Origin: Microbacterium paludicola
GTDB taxonomy: Bacteria > Actinomycetota > Actinomycetes > Actinomycetales > Microbacteriaceae
Direction: 5' to 3'
NCBI RefSeq assembly: GCF_015235415.1
Contig: NZ_JADGLL010000003.1
Span: 62,001-126,000 of the forward strand
Length of the DNA: 64,000 nt
Shown here: positions 60,204 to 64,000 of the stretch, piece by piece
Numbering within the stretch: the first letter of the stretch is position 1
Layout: each line of letters opens with the position of its first letter
The notes under the pieces: generated by a model
Seen by the model: only the letters and a program-made list of their open reading frames with translations
Told to the model about the DNA's origin: nothing
The model's database searches: none
Program-made: the position numbers and the translations under genes

Positions 60204-61260
60204 GATCCGGGCGGACGAGGCGCACGTCGACGAGACGGAGCTGGACACCGCGCGGCAGGCGCTGCTGCGCGAGATCGCGGGAGCGGAGCGGCGGCCGGCG
60301 CGGCGCAGGCTCCGCCTCGGAGTCGGTTTGGCCGGGCTCGCCGCCGCGAGCGCCGTCGGCGCGATCGTCATCGCGAACACGATCGCACCGCCGGAGAGCG
60401 CCGCGGCCGCGGTGTTCGAGGAGGCCGCCGAGGTGGCCGTGACCGGCGAGGCGTTCGACGTGCCGGCCGGGTCCTACCTTCGGGTCTCCGCAGACAGCGA
60501 ATCGCTCGTGCCTTGGGATGTCGACATGCCGGATGAGACCTCGCGCTTCAACAACGGCAACGTGGCGGACGCGGAGGCCGTGCTTCAGCTGCAGGGAACC
60601 ACCGAGCTGTATCTCCCGTCGGATCGGAGCGGCGACTGGATTCAGACGGGCGGCGAGACGGAGTTGGTCGCGACGTACGGCGAGCGGGCGGATCAGGCAC
60701 TCGCCGAGTTCACGTCCCAGGACGGCAGGTTCGGGGGCGAACCAACCATGCTGATCGCTCCGGGAGGCGTCTACCAGGCGCCGGGGGCCTTCGGAGAGAC
60801 CGACCACACCTACTACCTCGACAGCCGGGAGTACTGGGCCGAACAGCCCACGGACCCGCATGAGCTGCTCGCGTGGCTGCGCACCTCGATGGGAGAGACG
60901 GATCCGGACAGTGCGGCCTCAGACAGCTCGATCGTCGAGACGCTCACCGACAGCATCGGCAACGCGGCGGCACCGCCGGAGCGTCGCGCCGCGTGGTTGC
61001 GGGTGCTGGCGCTGCTTGACGGCTCGACGGTCGAGTCCGTGGAGGGCGACGTCACGACGATCCGCTTCTCCTGGTCGACCGAGTGGTGGGACGCCTGGAC
61101 GCTGATCGAGATCGACACCGCGCGGGGCGTCGTGCTCGGCGTGACGAAGTCCGGTGCGCAAACGGGGGCGGACGTGAAGATCGACGGCTTGCCACAGTGG
61201 GGGAGCCGCACGACGTTCACGTACGACGTCGTGGACGCCGCCCCCGCGCTGGTCGACTGA
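60178..61260 (+). CDS. CU044_5270-type membrane protein, sigma factor partner
   Basis: A 360-residue single-pass membrane protein encoded directly after and overlapping an ECF sigma factor. A cytoplasmic start (CVREIRADEAHVDETELDTARQALLREIAGAERR) leads to one membrane helix (LRLGVGLAGLAAASAVGAIVIANTI). The large extracytoplasmic domain contains several Trp/Tyr-rich strands (PAGSYLRVSADSESLVPW, YYLDSREYWAEQPTDPHELLAWLRTSMGE). This matches the actinobacterial family often paired with ECF factors. An anti-sigma role is inferred from position only. ATG 60178 has GAAGGAGGAG upstream. Confidence 0.8.
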   Translation: MSLMECVREIRADEAHVDETELDTARQALLREIAGAERRPARRRLRLGVGLAGLAAASAVGAIVIANTIAPPESAAAAVFEEAAEVAVTGEAFDVPAGSYLRVSADSESLVPWDVDMPDETSRFNNGNVADAEAVLQLQGTTELYLPSDRSGDWIQTGGETELVATYGERADQALAEFTSQDGRFGGEPTMLIAPGGVYQAPGAFGETDHTYYLDSREYWAEQPTDPHELLAWLRTSMGETDPDSAASDSSIVETLTDSIGNAAAPPERRAAWLRVLALLDGSTVESVEGDVTTIRFSWSTEWWDAWTLIEIDTARGVVLGVTKSGAQTGADVKIDGLPQWGSRTTFTYDVVDAAPALVD

Positions 61261-61276
61261 GCCCGTCCGTCGTCGC

Positions 61277-61339
61277 GAGGAGATCCGGCGAGCGGAGGAG
61301 ATCCCGGACGGATTCGTCCTCTTTCGGCCGGATCTCCTC
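61277..61339 (+). terminator. Hairpin with two competing 5' arms, between the sigma-partner gene and dnaE
   Basis: GAGGAGATCCGGC (61277-61289) pairs perfectly with 61327-61339. A second copy, GGAGGAGATCC (61294-61304), can pair with GGATCTCCTCC (61330-61340) instead. Either structure would terminate the upstream operon. Confidence 0.55.
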
Positions 61340-61402
61340 CGTACGCCGCGCCCGGCGATCCCGACACCCGGGTCGCCGGGCCGGCATGTCGGTGGTGAAA
61401 CC

Positions 61403-61408
61403 TAGACT
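61403..61408 (+). promoter_or_regulatory. Putative -10 element of a leaderless transcript (dnaE)
   Basis: TAGACT ends 6 nt before ATG 61415 with no Shine-Dalgarno sequence. Confidence 0.55.
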
Positions 61409-61414
61409 CGATCC

Positions 61415-64000
61415 ATGGCATCCGACTCCTTCGTCCACCTGCATGTGCACAGCGAGTACTCGATGCTCGACGGGGCCGCGAAGATCGGGGCGATGACCCA
61501 GGCGGCCGCCGATTACGGCATGCCGGCGATCGCGGTGACCGACCACGGCAACACCTTCGCCGCCTTCGAGTTCTACAAGGCCGCGCAGGCCTCCGGCGTC
61601 AAGCCGATCATCGGCCTCGAGGCGTACGTCACGCCCGGCACCCACCGCAGCGACAAGTCGCGTGTGCAGTGGGGCTCGCCCGATCAGAAGAGCGACGACG
61701 TGTCTGGTTCCGGCGCCTACACCCACATGACGATGTGGAGCGAGACGACCGAGGGAATGCACAACCTGTTCCGCCTCAGCTCGCTGTCGAGCATGGAGGG
61801 GTACTACTTCAAGCCGCGCATGGACCGCGAGCTGCTGCAGACCTACGGCAAGGGCCTGATCGCGACCACCGGATGCCCGTCGGGCGAGATCCAGACGCGG
61901 CTCCGGCTCGGTCAGTACGACGCGGCGCGGGCCGCGGCGGCCGAGTTCCAGGACATCTTCGGCAAGGAGAACTACTTCGCCGAGATCATGGATCACGGCC
62001 TCTCGATCGAGCGTCGGGTGATGACCGACCTGATCAAGATCTCGAAGGATCTCGGCATCCCCCTGGTCGCCACCAACGACTCGCACTACACGCACCAGCA
62101 CGAGGCCGACGCACACGCCGCGCTGCTGTGCGTGCAGTCGGGCTCGACACTGGATGACCCGAACCGGTTCAAGTTCGACGGCGACGGCTACTACGTCAAG
62201 ACCGCGCAGGAGATGCGCCAGCTCTTCCGGGATCACCCCGACGCCTGCGACAACACGCTGCTGATCGCCGAGCGCTGCGAGGTCGAGTTCAACACGTCGG
62301 CCAACTACATGCCGCGATTCCCGGTTCCCGAGGGCGAGACCGAGGACAGCTGGCTGATCAAGGAGGTCGAGAAGGGTCTCCACTACCGGTACCCCGCCGG
62401 CATCCCCGACAAGGTCCGCAAGCAGGCCGAGTACGAGACGGGCATCATCCTGCAGATGGGCTTCCCGGGGTACTTCCTCGTGGTCGCCGACTTCATCAAC
62501 TGGGCGAAGGACAACGGGATCCGCGTCGGCCCGGGTCGCGGCTCGGGTGCGGGCTCCATGGTCGCGTACGCGATGCGCATCACCGATCTCGATCCGCTCG
62601 AGCACGGCCTGATCTTCGAGCGCTTCCTGAACCCCGACCGCGTCTCGATGCCCGACTTCGACGTCGACTTCGACGACCGTCGCCGCGGCGAGGTGATCGA
62701 CTACGTCACCCGCAAGTACGGCTCGGAGCGCGTTGCGCAGATCGTCACCTACGGCACCATCAAGTCGAAGCAGGCGCTCAAGGACGCGGGTCGCGTGCTC
62801 GGCTTCCCCTTCTCGATGGGGGAGCGCCTGACCAAGGCGATGCCGCCGGCCGTGATGGGCAAGGACATGCCGCTCGACGGCATGTTCAACCCCGAGCACC
62901 CGCGCTATAAGGAGGCGAGCGAGTTCCGCTCGCTGATCGAGACCGACCCCGAGGCCAAGACGGTCTACGACCGCGCGGTGGGCCTGGAGGGTCTGAAGCG
63001 CCAGTGGGGTGTGCACGCCGCGGGTGTGATCATGTCGAGCGAGCCGCTGCTCGACATCATCCCGATCATGCGCCGCGAGCAGGACGGCCAGATCGTCACG
63101 CAGTTCGACTACCCGGCGTGCGAGTCCCTCGGCCTGATCAAGATGGACTTCCTGGGCCTTCGCAACCTGACGATCATCTCGGATGCGCTCGACAACATCC
63201 GAATGAACCGGGGCGAGGAGCTCGACCTCGAGAAGCTCGAGCTCGACGATCGCGCCGCCTACGACCTGCTCTCCCGTGGCGACACACTCGGTGTGTTCCA
63301 GCTCGATGGCGGACCGATGCGCTCGCTGCTGCGCCTCATGAAGCCCGACAACTTCGAGGACATCTCGGCCGTCATCGCCCTGTACCGCCCCGGCCCCATG
63401 GGTGCCAACTCGCACACGAACTACGCGCTGCGAAAGAACGGCCTGCAGCCGATCACGCCCATCCACCCCGAGCTCGAGGAGCCGCTGCGCGACATCCTCG
63501 ACACGACCTACGGCCTGATCATCTATCAGGAGCAGGTCATGGCGATCGCGCAGAAGGTGGCCGGCTTCAGCCTCGGCCAGGCAGACATCCTCCGCCGCGC
63601 GATGGGCAAGAAGAAGAAGTCCGAGCTCGACAAGCAGTACGAGGGCTTCTCGGGCGGTATGAAGGAGCGCGGCTTCGGCGACGCGGCCATCAAGGCGCTC
63701 TGGGACATCCTGCTGCCGTTCTCGGACTACGCCTTCAACAAGGCGCACTCCGCCGCGTACGGACTCGTGTCGTACTGGACCGCGTACCTCAAGGCCCACT
63801 ACCCGGCCGAGTACATGGCCGCGCTGCTGACCAGCGTCGGCGACTCGAAGGACAAGATGGCGCTCTACCTCAACGAGTGCCGTCGCATGGGCATCAAGGT
63901 GCTGCCGCCCGACGTCTCCGAGTCGATCAACTACTTCGCGGCCGTCGGCACCGACATCCGCTTCGGCCTCGGCGCCGTGCGCAATGTCGGCACCAACGTC
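61415..64000 (+). CDS. dnaE: DNA polymerase III alpha subunit DnaE, 5' part (3' end outside window)
   Basis: Replicative C-family DNA polymerase; 862 codons are visible of an expected 1150-1190. The N-terminal PHP domain starts [19 protein letters not shown] and includes [14 protein letters not shown] and [13 protein letters not shown]. The polymerase core shows [50 protein letters not shown], with the catalytic aspartates in PDFDVDFDD, then [20 protein letters not shown] and [10 protein letters not shown]. These match the essential DnaE1 rather than the mutagenic DnaE2. The reading frame stays open to the window end (VRNVGTNV). Confidence 0.97.
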   Translation, partial: MASDSFVHLHVHSEYSMLDGAAKIGAMTQAAADYGMPAIAVTDHGNTFAAFEFYKAAQASGVKPIIGLEAYVTPGTHRSDKSRVQWGSPDQKSDDVSGSGAYTHMTMWSETTEGMHNLFRLSSLSSMEGYYFKPRMDRELLQTYGKGLIATTGCPSGEIQTRLRLGQYDAARAAAAEFQDIFGKENYFAEIMDHGLSIERRVMTDLIKISKDLGIPLVATNDSHYTHQHEADAHAALLCVQSGSTLDDPNRFKFDGDGYYVKTAQEMRQLFRDHPDACDNTLLIAERCEVEFNTSANYMPRFPVPEGETEDSWLIKEVEKGLHYRYPAGIPDKVRKQAEYETGIILQMGFPGYFLVVADFINWAKDNGIRVGPGRGSGAGSMVAYAMRITDLDPLEHGLIFERFLNPDRVSMPDFDVDFDDRRRGEVIDYVTRKYGSERVAQIVTYGTIKSKQALKDAGRVLGFPFSMGERLTKAMPPAVMGKDMPLDGMFNPEHPRYKEASEFRSLIETDPEAKTVYDRAVGLEGLKRQWGVHAAGVIMSSEPLLDIIPIMRREQDGQIVTQFDYPACESLGLIKMDFLGLRNLTIISDALDNIRMNRGEELDLEKLELDDRAAYDLLSRGDTLGVFQLDGGPMRSLLRLMKPDNFEDISAVIALYRPGPMGANSHTNYALRKNGLQPITPIHPELEEPLRDILDTTYGLIIYQEQVMAIAQKVAGFSLGQADILRRAMGKKKKSELDKQYEGFSGGMKERGFGDAAIKALWDILLPFSDYAFNKAHSAAYGLVSYWTAYLKAHYPAEYMAALLTSVGDSKDKMALYLNECRRMGIKVLPPDVSESINYFAAVGTDIRFGLGAVRNVGTNV

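Noticed and set aside
61217-63799. 860-codon minus-strand open frame opposite dnaE
   Set aside because: It is a mirror of dnaE codon usage, rich in Asp/Val/Arg with no recognisable motif; dnaE is certain.

Overview
The window is about 64 kb of very GC-rich chromosomal DNA from an actinobacterium. Gene order and protein character point to a Microbacterium-like member of the Microbacteriaceae. This assignment is inferred from synteny (ftsEX-smpB, the odhI/garA-ftsR pair, and the fadD-plsC-aroG-pknL-Rv2175c-idsA-mraZ order known from Mycobacterium tuberculosis) and from the absence of mycolate genes. No rRNA, tRNA, CRISPR array or intact insertion sequence was seen.

Layout. Bases 1-4496 hold the end of ftsE, then ftsX and smpB, with an opposite-strand pair (a uridine-kinase-like protein that lacks its P-loop lysine, and an NtaA-type flavin monooxygenase) inserted between ftsX and smpB. 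Bases 4576-7745 carry an orphan prepilin peptidase, a YihY-type membrane protein and a coupled trio (small hypothetical, CYTH, B3/B4). Bases 7804-13247 form a central-metabolism and regulation block: lpd, a CopC-type exported protein, garA/odhI, ftsR, a TetR regulator with its divergent SRPBCC target, and a second MerR gene. Bases 13371-20381 contain a Soj-like ParA, pyruvate carboxylase, a large EspI-like MinD/ParA ATPase with a very acidic N-terminal region, and peptide deformylase.

Bases 20533-29551 are the main accessory feature. This is a nine-gene leftward Nit1C-type cluster: radical SAM, GNAT-AIR synthase fusion, MSMEG_0572/Sll0783 protein, nitrilase, MSMEG_0570 protein and flavin oxidoreductase, followed by a nitrilase paralogue without its catalytic cysteine, a GT4 glycosyltransferase and an adenylate-forming ligase. 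Four GTTTC half-sites at 11, 22 and 21 bp spacing lie just upstream of its first gene and resemble an actinobacterial nitrogen-regulator (GlnR-type) promoter. Nit1C clusters are tied to cyanide/nitrile assimilation in Pseudomonas and to nitrogen starvation in Synechocystis.

Bases 29886-39904 return to conserved actinobacterial order: fadD, plsC, aroG, a five-PASTA Ser/Thr kinase, a LysM muralytic protein, an Rv2175c-type DNA-binding protein, a polyprenyl synthase and a DUF3040 protein. Bases 40163-57330 are the division and cell wall cluster: mraZ, rsmH, ftsL-like, ftsI, murF, mraY, murD, ftsW, murG, murC, ftsQ, ftsZ, yggS, sepF, yggT, divIVA, lspA. murE is not where it is expected between ftsI and murF. 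Bases 57330-64000 carry rluD, a GNAT protein, a cyclodeaminase-like protein, an ECF sigma factor with its membrane partner, and the first 862 codons of dnaE.

The window is functionally coherent around growth and division. ftsR (a known ftsZ activator in Corynebacterium), the garA/odhI phosphoswitch, a PASTA kinase that could phosphorylate it, and the murein and divisome genes are all present. Many genes have a TAnnnT hexamer 6-7 nt before the start codon and no Shine-Dalgarno sequence, which suggests frequent leaderless transcription.
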